DNA of 64,000 nucleotides from Halobacillus fulvus (GTDB taxonomy: Bacteria; Bacillota; Bacilli; Bacillales; Halobacillaceae), in assembly GCA_004078665.1 (NCBI GenBank), contig SCFO01000001.1:88377-152376 (forward strand). Direction: 5' to 3'. Below the pieces are notes generated by a model, which was not told the origin of the DNA, did not search any database, and saw only the letters and a program-made list of their open reading frames with translations. Of the stretch, positions 26,582-35,926 are shown one piece after another (the stretch's first letter is position 1; each line of letters begins with the position of its first letter). Made by a program: the position numbers and the translations under genes.

Positions 26582-29008
26582 ATGCTTGTATCATTAAATT
26601 GGTTGCAGGATTATATAGATGTCAGTAAGTACACACCAGAAGAATTAGCGGAAATCATTACAAAAACAGGGATCGAGGTCGAAAGCGTCGAGCCTGTAGC
26701 AGAAGAAGTCCAAGGAGTCGTCGTCGGGTATGTCGAGGAATGTGAGCAACACCCGAATGCGGACAAATTGTCTCTTTGTCAGGTGAATGTTGGGGAAGAA
26801 AGCTTGCAAATCGTTTGCGGCGCACCGAACATCGCAAAGGGACAAAAGGTGCCAGTAGCTGTCCCTGGAGCGGTTCTTCCTGGGAACTTCAAAATTAAAA
26901 AGACAAAGCTGCGCGGAGAAGTATCAAATGGCATGATCTGTTCTCTTCAAGAGCTTGGTGTAGATGAAAAGGATGTTCCGAAAGAGTACGCAGACGGAAT
27001 TTTCGTCTTCCCTGATGATGTTGAGGTAGGAGCAGAAGCAACAGCTCTTTTAAACCTAGATGACAAGATCATCGAATTGGGTTTGACTCCGAACCGTTCA
27101 GATGCGCTAAGCATGGCAGGGGTTGCTTATGAAGTAGCAGCAGCGATTGACGGAGAATATACGTTAGCAGAGGAAAACGTTGAGCCGTCCAACGAGAAGG
27201 CGGAAGACAAAGTGACAGTGAAGGTGGAAGACCCTGCTGCTAACCCTTACTACGGCGCCTTTGTCATTCAGGACATTGAAGTCGGCCCATCTCCATTGTG
27301 GTTGAGAAACCGTCTGACTGCTGCCGGTATTCGTCCGATCAACAACGTTGTCGATATTACAAACTACGTCCTGCTTGAATATGGTCAGCCGCTCCACGCC
27401 TTCGATTACGATCGTTTCGGTTCGAATGAGATCGTAACACGCCGTGCAAAGGATGGCGAAACGATTCAAACGTTGGATGATCAAGAACGCACACTGACTT
27501 CTGATCACCTTGTCATTACAAATGGAACAGAAGCTCACGCGATTGCTGGAGTGATGGGGGGAGCTACTTCTGAAGTACAGGATGATACGAAGACGATCAT
27601 TCTAGAGGCGGCTTACTTCAATCCAGCCGTCGTAAGACAATCCTCTAAGGACCATGGCCTAAGAAGTGAATCCAGTACCCGTTTTGAAAAAGGTGTCGAC
27701 CCGAACAGAGTCGAGCGTGCGGGTAAAAGAGCTTGCGAGCTCCTTCAGAAATATGCGAATGGAACGGTTCTTGCAGGAGTTGTGAGCTTCGACCAGCTCG
27801 ATCGTTCAGAGAAAAAAGTAGCGATCCACACATCGATCATTAACGATCGTCTAGGCACAGAGATCACGAATGAGGAAATCGCGGATATTCTGCGCCGCCT
27901 GCAGTTCGATTATAAGCAAAATGGAGAAGAGTTCATCGTATCTGCGCCGACTCGTCGTCAAGATATTGAGCGTTTTGAAGATATGCTTGAAGAGGTTGCG
28001 CGTATTTATGGATATGATAATCTTCCATTCACACTTCCTGGCGGTGAATCACAGGCAGGAGGCTTGTCGCTGGATCAACAGCTGAAACGGAGGATGAAGG
28101 CATACTTTGAAGGGGCAGGCCTAGATGAAGCCATTACCTATTCTCTAACGAAGAAAGACTGGGCGACAATGCTCGTCAGTCCTGAGGTCGAACGTGAGGC
28201 AGTTGCTCCAGTAGGGCTTGCGATGCCGATGAGCGAAGATTACAGTCACTTGCGTCAAAGCCTTCTTCCAGAAATGCTTCAGTCGCTTTCTTATAACATA
28301 GCACGTAAGCAGCAAAACCTTGCGTACTATGAAGTGGGGACTGTTTTCGTAAGTGAGGAAGAAGAGGTGACAAAACAGCCGTCTGAGATGCTTCGTGCAT
28401 CCGGAGCATTGACAGGAACATGGGTGACACACCCTTGGCAGCAGGAGAAGAAGGACATCGACTTTTTCGTAGTGAAGGGAATCGTCGAAGGGCTAAGCGA
28501 ACAGCTGAACATTCCGTTCACCTATGAGAAGACGAAAGTTTCTTCGATGCACCCAGGCCGTACAGCACTTGTCAAAGCAGGCGGCAAAGACATCGGATTT
28601 ATCGGTCAGATCCATCCGAAGCTTCAAAAAGAAATGGACCTTAAAGAAACGTACGTATTCGATTTGAACGTTGAAGAACTTCTGAAGCTGTATGACAAAG
28701 AAGAGGCATTCCGTAAGATCCCTCGTTACCCTTCCGTATCTAGAGACATCGCGCTAGTTGTAGATGAATCCGTAGCGGCAGGAGATATTGCGGCAACGAT
28801 TTCGGAAGCTGGGGCACCTCTAGTAAAAGAAGTGCAAGTATTCGATTTGTATCAAGGTGAACACTTAGAAGAAGGTAAGAAATCTCTTGCGTTCAATCTT
28901 CTATATTTAGATCCTGAACGAACACTTAAGGATCAGGAAGTCGAAGAAGCGCATGAAGCCATACTCACAGCTGTAAAAGAAAAACATCAAGCCGAACTAC
29001 GCGGCTAA
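26582..29008 (+). CDS. pheT: Phenylalanyl-tRNA synthetase beta subunit
   Basis: 808 residues in the usual order: a short N-terminal domain, tRNA-binding EMAP/OB domain (about 40-150), B3/B4 editing domain (about 210-400), B5 domain, catalytic-like core, and the C-terminal ferredoxin-fold anticodon-binding domain (PRYPSVSRDIALVVDE onward). Co-translated with pheS and ended by a strong terminator. Confidence 0.97.
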   Translation: MLVSLNWLQDYIDVSKYTPEELAEIITKTGIEVESVEPVAEEVQGVVVGYVEECEQHPNADKLSLCQVNVGEESLQIVCGAPNIAKGQKVPVAVPGAVLPGNFKIKKTKLRGEVSNGMICSLQELGVDEKDVPKEYADGIFVFPDDVEVGAEATALLNLDDKIIELGLTPNRSDALSMAGVAYEVAAAIDGEYTLAEENVEPSNEKAEDKVTVKVEDPAANPYYGAFVIQDIEVGPSPLWLRNRLTAAGIRPINNVVDITNYVLLEYGQPLHAFDYDRFGSNEIVTRRAKDGETIQTLDDQERTLTSDHLVITNGTEAHAIAGVMGGATSEVQDDTKTIILEAAYFNPAVVRQSSKDHGLRSESSTRFEKGVDPNRVERAGKRACELLQKYANGTVLAGVVSFDQLDRSEKKVAIHTSIINDRLGTEITNEEIADILRRLQFDYKQNGEEFIVSAPTRRQDIERFEDMLEEVARIYGYDNLPFTLPGGESQAGGLSLDQQLKRRMKAYFEGAGLDEAITYSLTKKDWATMLVSPEVEREAVAPVGLAMPMSEDYSHLRQSLLPEMLQSLSYNIARKQQNLAYYEVGTVFVSEEEEVTKQPSEMLRASGALTGTWVTHPWQQEKKDIDFFVVKGIVEGLSEQLNIPFTYEKTKVSSMHPGRTALVKAGGKDIGFIGQIHPKLQKEMDLKETYVFDLNVEELLKLYDKEEAFRKIPRYPSVSRDIALVVDESVAAGDIAATISEAGAPLVKEVQVFDLYQGEHLEEGKKSLAFNLLYLDPERTLKDQEVEEAHEAILTAVKEKHQAELRG

Positions 29009-29013
29009 GTATT

Positions 29014-29049
29014 AAAAAAGGTGTACCGGTCAAACGGTACACCTTTTTT
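29014..29049. terminator. Bidirectional terminator between pheT and rnhC
   Basis: AAAAAAGGTGTACCG pairs with CGGTACACCTTTTTT. The right arm touches the rnhC stop codon on the other strand. Confidence 0.92.
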
Positions 29050-29974
29050 ACATGAGCTTTTTGGCTTTTTGAGTATTGGCGAAATGAACCTTCGCGATTT
29101 GCTCCAATTTATCTTCTCCGTACGCTCTCAGAATTGAAGCAGCCGCTTGGTCGACCTTGGAGGATGCACCTTTTGGCACTGGAAGGCCGATGTCTGCTTC
29201 CAGGTTGTTCATCGCTTTGACAAAGGCTGAACGGGCAATGATTGAGGCAACCGCTACGGCGATCGAGTAACTCTCGGCTTTCGTCATAAAATAGACGTTC
29301 TCTTGAAGAGAAAAGCCTTCACTGCGAATATGTTTCTGGTACACGTTCGGCTGGGCGAATTGGTCGATTAATATTCCCTCTGGCTTTTCCGGGGCCATTT
29401 TTTCTAGTAAACGGTCAAGAGCCTGGTGGTGGAGGAGGGCTTTCATTTTACCTTGTGACCAGCCTTTACGTTGCCATTGGTTATACTTTTCATTGTTCAG
29501 TCTCAATAAACTGTACGGAATCTTCATCTCCACTATTTTTTTCGCAAGCATGGTGATCTGTGGATCAGTCAAGTGCTTGGAATCTTTGACTCCGATCGCT
29601 TTCAACTCTGCGATCTGATCGGAGCGGACGTAAGCAGCTGCTACTGTAATGGGACCGAAATAATCACCTGTCCCTGCTTCATCAGAGCCGATGTGAGAGC
29701 TTGTAAATAAAGACTCTTTTGGGTGATAAGCGTGCTGCACAGAGGACTTGGTTTTTTCTTTTTTCACGGCTTCCGTACTGCCCCAGCGGTTCGCTTCGCT
29801 TTCAGGACTCTTTCCTTGGAACAGGACTTTTCCAGACTTATAAGCGGTAATCGTACAAGCCGGTGTCTTGGCAGCGAAATACGCGTGGGCAGGGGGAGTT
29901 TTCAGCTGTTTATAATAATAGGTTTTCAACTCGTTTAATCGGGAAGGCGGTAGATTGAGAACAATTTGTGGCAT
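29048..29974 (-). CDS. rnhC: Ribonuclease HIII
   Basis: Cleaves the RNA strand of RNA-DNA hybrids. 308 residues: an N-terminal TBP-like substrate-binding domain (about 1-85) and the RNase H2-like catalytic domain opening IGSDEAGTGDYFGP, with the acidic active-site residues there and in later motifs. The start at 29974 (MPQIVLNL) has GAGAGG 8 bases upstream; a TTG 7 codons earlier lacks one. Oriented against its neighbours, as in B. subtilis. Confidence 0.93.
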   Translation of the reverse strand: MPQIVLNLPPSRLNELKTYYYKQLKTPPAHAYFAAKTPACTITAYKSGKVLFQGKSPESEANRWGSTEAVKKEKTKSSVQHAYHPKESLFTSSHIGSDEAGTGDYFGPITVAAAYVRSDQIAELKAIGVKDSKHLTDPQITMLAKKIVEMKIPYSLLRLNNEKYNQWQRKGWSQGKMKALLHHQALDRLLEKMAPEKPEGILIDQFAQPNVYQKHIRSEGFSLQENVYFMTKAESYSIAVAVASIIARSAFVKAMNNLEADIGLPVPKGASSKVDQAAASILRAYGEDKLEQIAKVHFANTQKAKKLM

Positions 29975-30140
29975 ATCGAAATCCTCTCTCTTCAAGTTTG
30001 TTTTGCTCTGATTCCGTTAAAAATTATATCAGACCTGCTGGGAGATTAGAACATATGTGAAAAACACCCTTATCGGTTTCCTAATTGTTCTCCTTCGTGT
30101 TAATATTAGGTTTAGGATTGAGAAACTAGGGGGTATGGAC

Positions 30141-30428
30141 GTGTCGCAGTCAGACCAAGAGAAAAAAAGAATTACAGTGGAGATCAATCGACGTTCTTAC
30201 ACTATAGTTGGTCATGAAGAGCCCCATCATATCCGTATGGTATCCAGTCTTGTGGACCAGAAGATGCGCGAGATCCATGAAGCCAACCCGAGCCTTGATA
30301 CATCTCAGCTCGCCGTTTTGACCGCTGTAAATACGATGAATGATTATATAAAACTGAAAGAAGAATGTACGGAATTGATGACTTATATTCAGAAGAAAGA
30401 GGAAGAGGAAGAAAAAAATAATGATTGA
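30141..30428 (+). CDS. zapA: Cell division protein ZapA
   Basis: Small FtsZ-ring stabiliser that bundles FtsZ protofilaments. 95 residues: the beta-hairpin head (RITVEINRRSYTIVG), then a long helix ending in a highly charged coiled coil (IQKKEEEEEKNND). I chose the GTG at 30141, which has GGGGG at 7 bases; an ATG at 30135 is too close and the longer frame lacks family similarity. It overlaps cvpA by 8 bases. Confidence 0.88.
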   Translation: MSQSDQEKKRITVEINRRSYTIVGHEEPHHIRMVSSLVDQKMREIHEANPSLDTSQLAVLTAVNTMNDYIKLKEECTELMTYIQKKEEEEEKNND

Positions 30429-30963
30429 TTTGTTACTGATCTTCGTTTTACTTATTGGAATTTTTACAGGATTAAAAAGAGGCTTTATTCTTCAATTGTT
30501 CCATCTCGTAGGGTTCATTGTCGCTTTCGTCGTAGCCGTCATGTATTATGACGATCTGTCACCTAACCTGACCTTATGGGTCCCTTATCCAGAATTACCC
30601 GCTGATTCTGCTTGGGCTGTGTTCGGGGAGTCTGTACCACTTGAACAGGCCTTTTATAATGCGGTGGCATTTGCTATTTTGTTTTTTGGAGTCAAAATTA
30701 TTCTTCATATTATTGCCTCCATGCTGGACTTTGTATCTGAATTGCCGATTTTGAATTCGATCAATACGATTCTTGGAGGAGCTCTCGGATTCATCGAAAC
30801 GTATGTCATTACTTTCATCATCCTATACATAGCGGCGCTTGTACCGTTAGAAATGATACAGAATGCGTTGGACGGTTCTTTGATCGCACAGCTTATTATT
30901 GAACAGACTCCTGTTTTATCTGAACAGCTTCGAGCATTGTGGATCGAACATATTGCCCGTTAA
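30421..30963 (+). CDS. cvpA: CvpA family membrane protein (YshB)
   Basis: 180-residue integral membrane protein with four predicted helices and the family pattern LLLIFVLLIGIFTGLKRGF at its start. CvpA proteins are tied to colicin V production in E. coli, but their general role is unclear. Its start overlaps the zapA stop, so the two are coupled. Followed at once by polX. Confidence 0.88.
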   Translation: MIDLLLIFVLLIGIFTGLKRGFILQLFHLVGFIVAFVVAVMYYDDLSPNLTLWVPYPELPADSAWAVFGESVPLEQAFYNAVAFAILFFGVKIILHIIASMLDFVSELPILNSINTILGGALGFIETYVITFIILYIAALVPLEMIQNALDGSLIAQLIIEQTPVLSEQLRALWIEHIAR

Positions 30964-31079
30964 GGCAGGATGATAAAAGAAAGGCCGCTATGATTCAGTC
31001 ATGGCGGCTTTTTTATCGGAATGGACAGAGTAAGCTATACGCATTGACACAGAAAACGTATGAAAAGGAGCCGATATTG

Positions 31080-32792
31080 ATGGCGGTTGATAAAAAGCAA
31101 GTCATTAAGTTGTTGGAGAAAATTGCCGTTTATTTAGAACTAAAAGGAGAAAACCCTTTTAAAATATCTGCCTATAGAAAAGCAGCTCAGGCCTTGGAAA
31201 GAGACGATCGTTCTCTTGCAGAAATAGCCGATTTCACCAAAATGAAAGGGATTGGAAAAGGAACAGCTACCGTAATTGATGAGTTTATCGATAAAGAAGA
31301 ATCCGATACGTTGAAGCAGCTTCAAGCAGAAGTTCCTGAAGGGCTTGTTCCTCTGCTCGATCTACCAGGACTTGGCGGTAAGAAGCTCGCCAAACTTTAT
31401 CAACAATTAGGCATTACGAATGCGGAAGAATTGAAGCAAGCGATAGAATCAGGAAAAGTCGAGGAACTTGAAGGATTCGGAAAGAAATCAGCTGAGAAAA
31501 TGTTGAAATCGATAGAAGATGCTGATAAGCGCCCGGAACGACTTCCGATTGCGATCATGCTTCCACTTGCCGAAAAAATTGAGCATTTCCTGGATAAAGC
31601 TGAAACATTCGAAAGGTATTCAAGGGCAGGCAGTCTGCGCAGAATGCGAGAGACGATCAAAGACCTTGATTACATCATTGCTTCAGAGCATCCTGAAAAT
31701 ACAAGGGATGAACTGTTAGCTTATCCGGAAATCAAGGATGTCATCGCTTCCGGAGAAACAAAGGTTTCCGTTGTCGTGAACGCAGGCTATGATATCAACA
31801 TCGATTTCAGAATCGTAGCTCCCGAAGAATTTGCAACAACGCTTCACCATTTCACCGGATCCAAAGATCATAACGTAGCCATGCGACAGCTTGCGAAGAA
31901 GCAAAATGAAAAAATCAATGAGTACGGTATTGAGCTTGCAGAGACAGGAGAAATTCTTACGTTTGATACAGAAGAGGACTTCTTCAATCATTTTGGGCTT
32001 CATTTTATTCCGCCGGAAGTCAGAGAGAATTATGGTGAAGTCGAGAAATTCAAGGAATCCGTAAATTTGGTCGAACACAATGATATCCGCGGGGATCTCC
32101 ATATGCACTCGACGTGGAGTGACGGAGCTCAGTCGATCAAGGAGATGGCGGAAAGAGCGAAAGCAAAAGGGTACGAGTATATTGCAATCACAGACCACTC
32201 GAAATATTTGCGTGTGGCGAATGGTCTGGACGAGAAAAGGTTGCGAATGCAGCGCGATGAAATTCAAAAATTGAATGAATCAATGGATGATTTTCATATT
32301 TTTTGCGGAGTGGAAATGGACATCTTGCCGGACGGCTCTTTGGACTTTGACGATGAGTTTTTGAAAGAAATGGACTTTGTTATCGCGTCGATCCACTCAA
32401 GCTTTAACCAATCAGAAGAACAAATTATGGAGCGGATGCAGACGGCGTTGGAAAATCCATATGTCCATATGATTGCCCACCCGACAGGACGGCTGATCGG
32501 ACGGAGAGACGGATATGCTATTGATCTTGAGAAGCTGATCCAAGGCGCGAAAGAAACGGGTACGATTCTCGAATTGAATGCCAACCCGAATCGTCTCGAC
32601 TTGAGCTGGGAATGGCTGATGGAAGCTCAGGAACAAGGAGTTGAAGTGGCAATCAACACAGACGCTCACAGCTATCCGATGCTTGACCATATGAAGATAG
32701 GGGTCGGAGCTGCTAGAAAAGGATGGCTCCGAAAAGAAACGGTCCTAAATACGTGGACGAAAGAGCAGTTGATGGACCGGCTGAAAAAATGA
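31080..32792 (+). CDS. polX: DNA polymerase/3'-5' exonuclease PolX
   Basis: Family X repair polymerase for gap filling. 570 residues: 8-kDa and helix-hairpin-helix regions (LPGLGGKKLAKLYQQLG), the Pol beta-like nucleotidyltransferase core, and a C-terminal PHP domain with metal-binding DLHMHSTWSDG and AITDHSKYL motifs giving 3'-5' exonuclease activity. The ATG at 31080 has AAAAGGAG upstream. The frame is open to 30939 within cvpA, but the extension does not fit the family. Confidence 0.93.
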   Translation: MAVDKKQVIKLLEKIAVYLELKGENPFKISAYRKAAQALERDDRSLAEIADFTKMKGIGKGTATVIDEFIDKEESDTLKQLQAEVPEGLVPLLDLPGLGGKKLAKLYQQLGITNAEELKQAIESGKVEELEGFGKKSAEKMLKSIEDADKRPERLPIAIMLPLAEKIEHFLDKAETFERYSRAGSLRRMRETIKDLDYIIASEHPENTRDELLAYPEIKDVIASGETKVSVVVNAGYDINIDFRIVAPEEFATTLHHFTGSKDHNVAMRQLAKKQNEKINEYGIELAETGEILTFDTEEDFFNHFGLHFIPPEVRENYGEVEKFKESVNLVEHNDIRGDLHMHSTWSDGAQSIKEMAERAKAKGYEYIAITDHSKYLRVANGLDEKRLRMQRDEIQKLNESMDDFHIFCGVEMDILPDGSLDFDDEFLKEMDFVIASIHSSFNQSEEQIMERMQTALENPYVHMIAHPTGRLIGRRDGYAIDLEKLIQGAKETGTILELNANPNRLDLSWEWLMEAQEQGVEVAINTDAHSYPMLDHMKIGVGAARKGWLRKETVLNTWTKEQLMDRLKK

Positions 32793-32818
32793 TCGTGAAA
32801 TAAAGGAGACGGACATAC

Positions 32819-35164
32819 ATGAATCAACGAATCCTTCATGTTTTAGAATATAAAAAAATAATGGAGAAGCTTAGTGAAAAAGCCGCTTCCTCTTTAGGCA
32901 AGGAAAAAGTCGCGGCTTTAAAGCCTTCTTCAGATTTAGAAGAAGTCATAGGCTGGCAAAAGGAAACCGACGAAGCAGCTCAAGTGTTACGACTGAAAGG
33001 CCATGTGCCTCTTGGCGGCATTTTCGATATCAAGCCTAGTCTGAAGCGGTCTACAATTGGTGGTACTTTGAATGCTCTCGAGTGCCTGGATATCGCCAGC
33101 ACTATTTATGGTGGACGACAGCTTCGTAAATTTATAGAAGATATGGAAGAGCCTGAAATGCCAATTTTACGAGAGCTTGTGACAGGAGTCGCTTCTTTGA
33201 AAGAGGTAGAACAGGAGATCAGAAGTTGCATCGATGATCACGGAGGCGTGATGGACGGAGCGTCTGATAAACTCCGTTCTCTCAGGTCCAGTATTCGTAC
33301 GTATGAAGGACGCGTACGTGAAAAACTCGACAGCCTGACAAAATCGAAAGCGAAAATGTTATCCGATGCGATCGTAACGATACGGAACGATCGTTACGTT
33401 CTTCCTGTTAAGCAGGAGTACAGAGCTTCGATTGGAGGGATCGTACACGACCAATCCTCATCAGGCGCGACTTTGTTTATCGAGCCGCAGGCTGTTGTAG
33501 AAGTGAACAATCAGCTGCAGGAAGCACGCGTTCAGGAAAAGCATGAGATCGACCGGATTTTAAAACAGCTGACAGAAGAGATTGCCGAAGCCAATGAACC
33601 TCTGTACCACAATGTAGAAATCCTGGGGCATATTGATTTCATGTTTGCCCGTGCCAAGCTTGGTCAAGGAATGAAAGCATCGATGCCGGCGATGAATGAT
33701 GAAGGTCGCATCAAGATGCAACAGGCCCGTCATCCTCTTATCTCTGACGATGAAGTCGTGCCCAATGACATTGAAATCGGAGAAGATTTCACTTCCATTG
33801 TCATTACAGGACCGAATACCGGAGGGAAAACGGTAACGCTGAAGCTTGTGGGACTTTGTACATTGATGGCGCAATCAGGTTTGCAGGTTCCTGCTCTCGA
33901 TGGCTGTGAAATGGCTGTGTTTGATGAAGTGTTTGCGGACATTGGAGATGAGCAGTCCATTGAACAAAGCTTGTCCACGTTTTCTTCCCATATGACAAAT
34001 ATTGTAGACATCCTGAAGCAGGTCAATGACCGATCGCTTGTCCTTTTCGATGAGTTGGGGGCTGGGACAGATCCACAGGAAGGAGCGGCTCTTGCGATGT
34101 CGATTCTCGATGAGGTCGTCAGCCGTAAAGCGAGAGTCATTGCCACAACCCATTACCCTGAATTGAAAGCTTATGGGTATAACAGGGAAGGTGTGATCAA
34201 TGCTTCTGTCGAATTTGATATTAAGACACTTAGACCCACGTATCGTTTGTTAATCGGTGTACCTGGGCGCAGTAACGCGTTTGAAATTTCAAGGCGTCTA
34301 GGTCTTGAAGAGTCGATCATCGAAGCTTCGAAGCAGAAAGTCGGTGTCGATTCGCAAAGTGTCGAGAATATGATCGCATCTCTTGAAGACTCCAAGCGTG
34401 GAGCAGAGCAGGACTACGAAGAAGCCGAGCGGATTTTACAGGAAGCAGAAGAGCTGAAGAAACAGCTCGAGGAGCAATGGAGTCAGTTTGAGCAGAAGCG
34501 TGAGAAGCTTTATAAGAAAGCGGAAGAAAAAGCAGAAAAAGCGATACAGCAGGCGAGAGAAGAAGCGGAGACGATCGTCGGAGAAATCCGTAATATGAAA
34601 TCGCAGGCACAGTTGAAGGAGCATGAATGGATTGAGGCGCGAAAAATGCTGGATGAGGCTCAGCCTCAACTGGCGAAGAAAACACCTCAACAAAAGGCGA
34701 AGCCAAAGAGCGAAACGAAAGAACTTCAGCCGGGCGATGAAGTGAAACTCTTAACATTAAATCAAAATGGTACGATCGTCGAACAAACGGGTAAGAATGA
34801 CTATCAAGTTCAGGTCGGAGTCATGAAGATAAAAGTCAAGCGTAAAGATTTAGAATTCATTAAATCTGAAAAGCCTTATCAGGAAAAGCCGATGGCTACG
34901 GTCAAAGGCAAAGGCTTCCATGTAAAAACAGAACTTGACCTTCGTGGGGAACGGTATGAAGATGCCCTTAACCGGTTGGAAAAGTATATAGATGATGCCC
35001 TGCTTGCCGGATATCCAAGGGTGTCCATTATCCACGGAAAGGGCACAGGTGCTTTGCGGACAGGTGTCCAGAATTTTGCTAAAAATCACAGAAGCATCAA
35101 AAACTACCGGGCAGGCGGTATGAATGAAGGTGGAAGTGGTGTCACAGTATTGGAATTAGGTTAA
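32819..35164 (+). CDS. mutS2: MutS2 (RqcU), ribosome-collision/recombination ATPase-nuclease
   Basis: 781 residues: MutS-like core and clamp (about 1-310), ABC-type ATPase with Walker A GPNTGGKT (about 330), signature QSLSTFSSH and Walker [16 protein letters not shown], a long coiled coil (about 520-630), a KOW-like strip and the C-terminal Smr domain ([12 protein letters not shown]...[14 protein letters not shown]). In B. subtilis this protein splits collided ribosomes; in other species it suppresses recombination. Follows polX by 26 bases. Confidence 0.94.
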   Translation: MNQRILHVLEYKKIMEKLSEKAASSLGKEKVAALKPSSDLEEVIGWQKETDEAAQVLRLKGHVPLGGIFDIKPSLKRSTIGGTLNALECLDIASTIYGGRQLRKFIEDMEEPEMPILRELVTGVASLKEVEQEIRSCIDDHGGVMDGASDKLRSLRSSIRTYEGRVREKLDSLTKSKAKMLSDAIVTIRNDRYVLPVKQEYRASIGGIVHDQSSSGATLFIEPQAVVEVNNQLQEARVQEKHEIDRILKQLTEEIAEANEPLYHNVEILGHIDFMFARAKLGQGMKASMPAMNDEGRIKMQQARHPLISDDEVVPNDIEIGEDFTSIVITGPNTGGKTVTLKLVGLCTLMAQSGLQVPALDGCEMAVFDEVFADIGDEQSIEQSLSTFSSHMTNIVDILKQVNDRSLVLFDELGAGTDPQEGAALAMSILDEVVSRKARVIATTHYPELKAYGYNREGVINASVEFDIKTLRPTYRLLIGVPGRSNAFEISRRLGLEESIIEASKQKVGVDSQSVENMIASLEDSKRGAEQDYEEAERILQEAEELKKQLEEQWSQFEQKREKLYKKAEEKAEKAIQQAREEAETIVGEIRNMKSQAQLKEHEWIEARKMLDEAQPQLAKKTPQQKAKPKSETKELQPGDEVKLLTLNQNGTIVEQTGKNDYQVQVGVMKIKVKRKDLEFIKSEKPYQEKPMATVKGKGFHVKTELDLRGERYEDALNRLEKYIDDALLAGYPRVSIIHGKGTGALRTGVQNFAKNHRSIKNYRAGGMNEGGSGVTVLELG

Positions 35165-35190
35165 AAGATACGTAAAGGGAGCGGACAGGT

Positions 35191-35598
35191 ATGAGCGGTT
35201 TTTGGGAGCATCCGTTAATCGAAACGGCGGCAAGTTACAGTGTGGTGATCTTATGTCTCGTTGTATTTATGGCGGTCTTCGAAATTGTCACTTCATATAA
35301 CAACTGGAAAGAAATCAAAGAGGGGAATTTGTCGGTCGCCATGGCTACGGGCGGAAAGATTTTTGGTATTGCGAATATTTTCCGGTACTCCATCGAACAT
35401 AATGACACGTTGATCCAAACGATGGGATGGGGCTTATTCGGTTTCATCCTGCTCATAACCGGTTATTTTATTTTCGAATTTTTGACCCCGTCCTTCAAAA
35501 TTGATGAGGAAATTGCATCGGATAACCGGGCGGTCGGTTTCATTTCTTTAATCATATCTGTCGGTCTATCTTATGTTATCGGTGCGAATATCATGTAA
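35191..35598 (+). CDS. yshE: DUF350 membrane protein (YshE)
   Basis: 135 residues, four predicted membrane helices, DUF350 family. The helix-linker segment NNWKEIKEGNLSVAMATGGKIFG is the family hallmark. Function unknown. It follows mutS2, as in B. subtilis, and its stop codon is 11 bases before a tiny membrane peptide gene. Confidence 0.88.
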   Translation: MSGFWEHPLIETAASYSVVILCLVVFMAVFEIVTSYNNWKEIKEGNLSVAMATGGKIFGIANIFRYSIEHNDTLIQTMGWGLFGFILLITGYFIFEFLTPSFKIDEEIASDNRAVGFISLIISVGLSYVIGANIM

Positions 35599-35609
35599 GG
35601 AGTAAATGA

Positions 35610-35687
35610 ATGGAAACGTTGGCGAAAGTATTAATGGTCGTTTCAGCATTGTTTTTGATCGTCGGTATTCTTTATTTTGTCATGTAA
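35610..35687 (+). CDS. Putative 25-residue single-pass membrane peptide
   Basis: An ATG with a perfectly spaced AAGGAG (7 bases) opens a 25-codon frame, METLAKVLMVVSALFLIVGI then LYFVM, that is almost entirely one hydrophobic helix. It lies between the yshE stop and a strong terminator, so it would be the last gene of the mutS2-yshE transcript. I do not recognise it. Similarity of layout to other translated micropeptides and the ideal ribosome-binding site support it. A different frame (ATG at 35606) covers the same bases but has worse spacing and no sensible product. Confidence 0.6.
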   Translation: METLAKVLMVVSALFLIVGILYFVM

Positions 35688-35690
35688 GTG

Positions 35691-35724
35691 AAAGACTCTT
35701 CTCATTGGGAAGGGTCTTTTTTTA
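35691..35724 (+). terminator. Terminator after yshE and the small peptide gene
   Basis: AAAGACTCTTC and GGAAGGGTCTTT pair with one wobble, followed by TTTTTTT. Confidence 0.85.
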
Positions 35725-35793
35725 TGTAGGCATATGGTTAGGAACGCGTATGCTTTGTGACGAGCATAGTACAGCATTTTCACGCTCCTTACT

Positions 35794-35831
35794 CTTTTGA
35801 AATAGCCATGTAAAACGGGCTATTTCAAAAG
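35794..35831. repeat. Perfect 14-bp inverted repeat upstream of fadD
   Basis: CTTTTGAAATAGCC (35794-35807) and GGCTATTTCAAAAG (35818-35831) are exact reverse complements with a 10-base loop. It lies about 35 bases before the fadD promoter. No T-run follows at once. Confidence 0.8.
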
Positions 35832-35864
35832 GACTAACAATTTTTTCAATTTTTTAAATTATAA

Positions 35865-35893
35865 TTCAAATTAAATTGTGTTATCGTTATAAT
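35865..35893 (+). promoter_or_regulatory. fadD promoter
   Basis: TTCAAA, a 17-base spacer and TATAAT, 33 bases before the chosen fadD start. Confidence 0.65.
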
Positions 35894-35926
35894 GAAAGTG
35901 TAAGTATAAAAAGGGGGTAGATGTGT

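Noticed and set aside
35606-35800. 64-codon frame after yshE
   Set aside because: It overlaps the better-supported 25-codon frame, runs through the terminator, and its ATG is badly spaced from AAGGAG.
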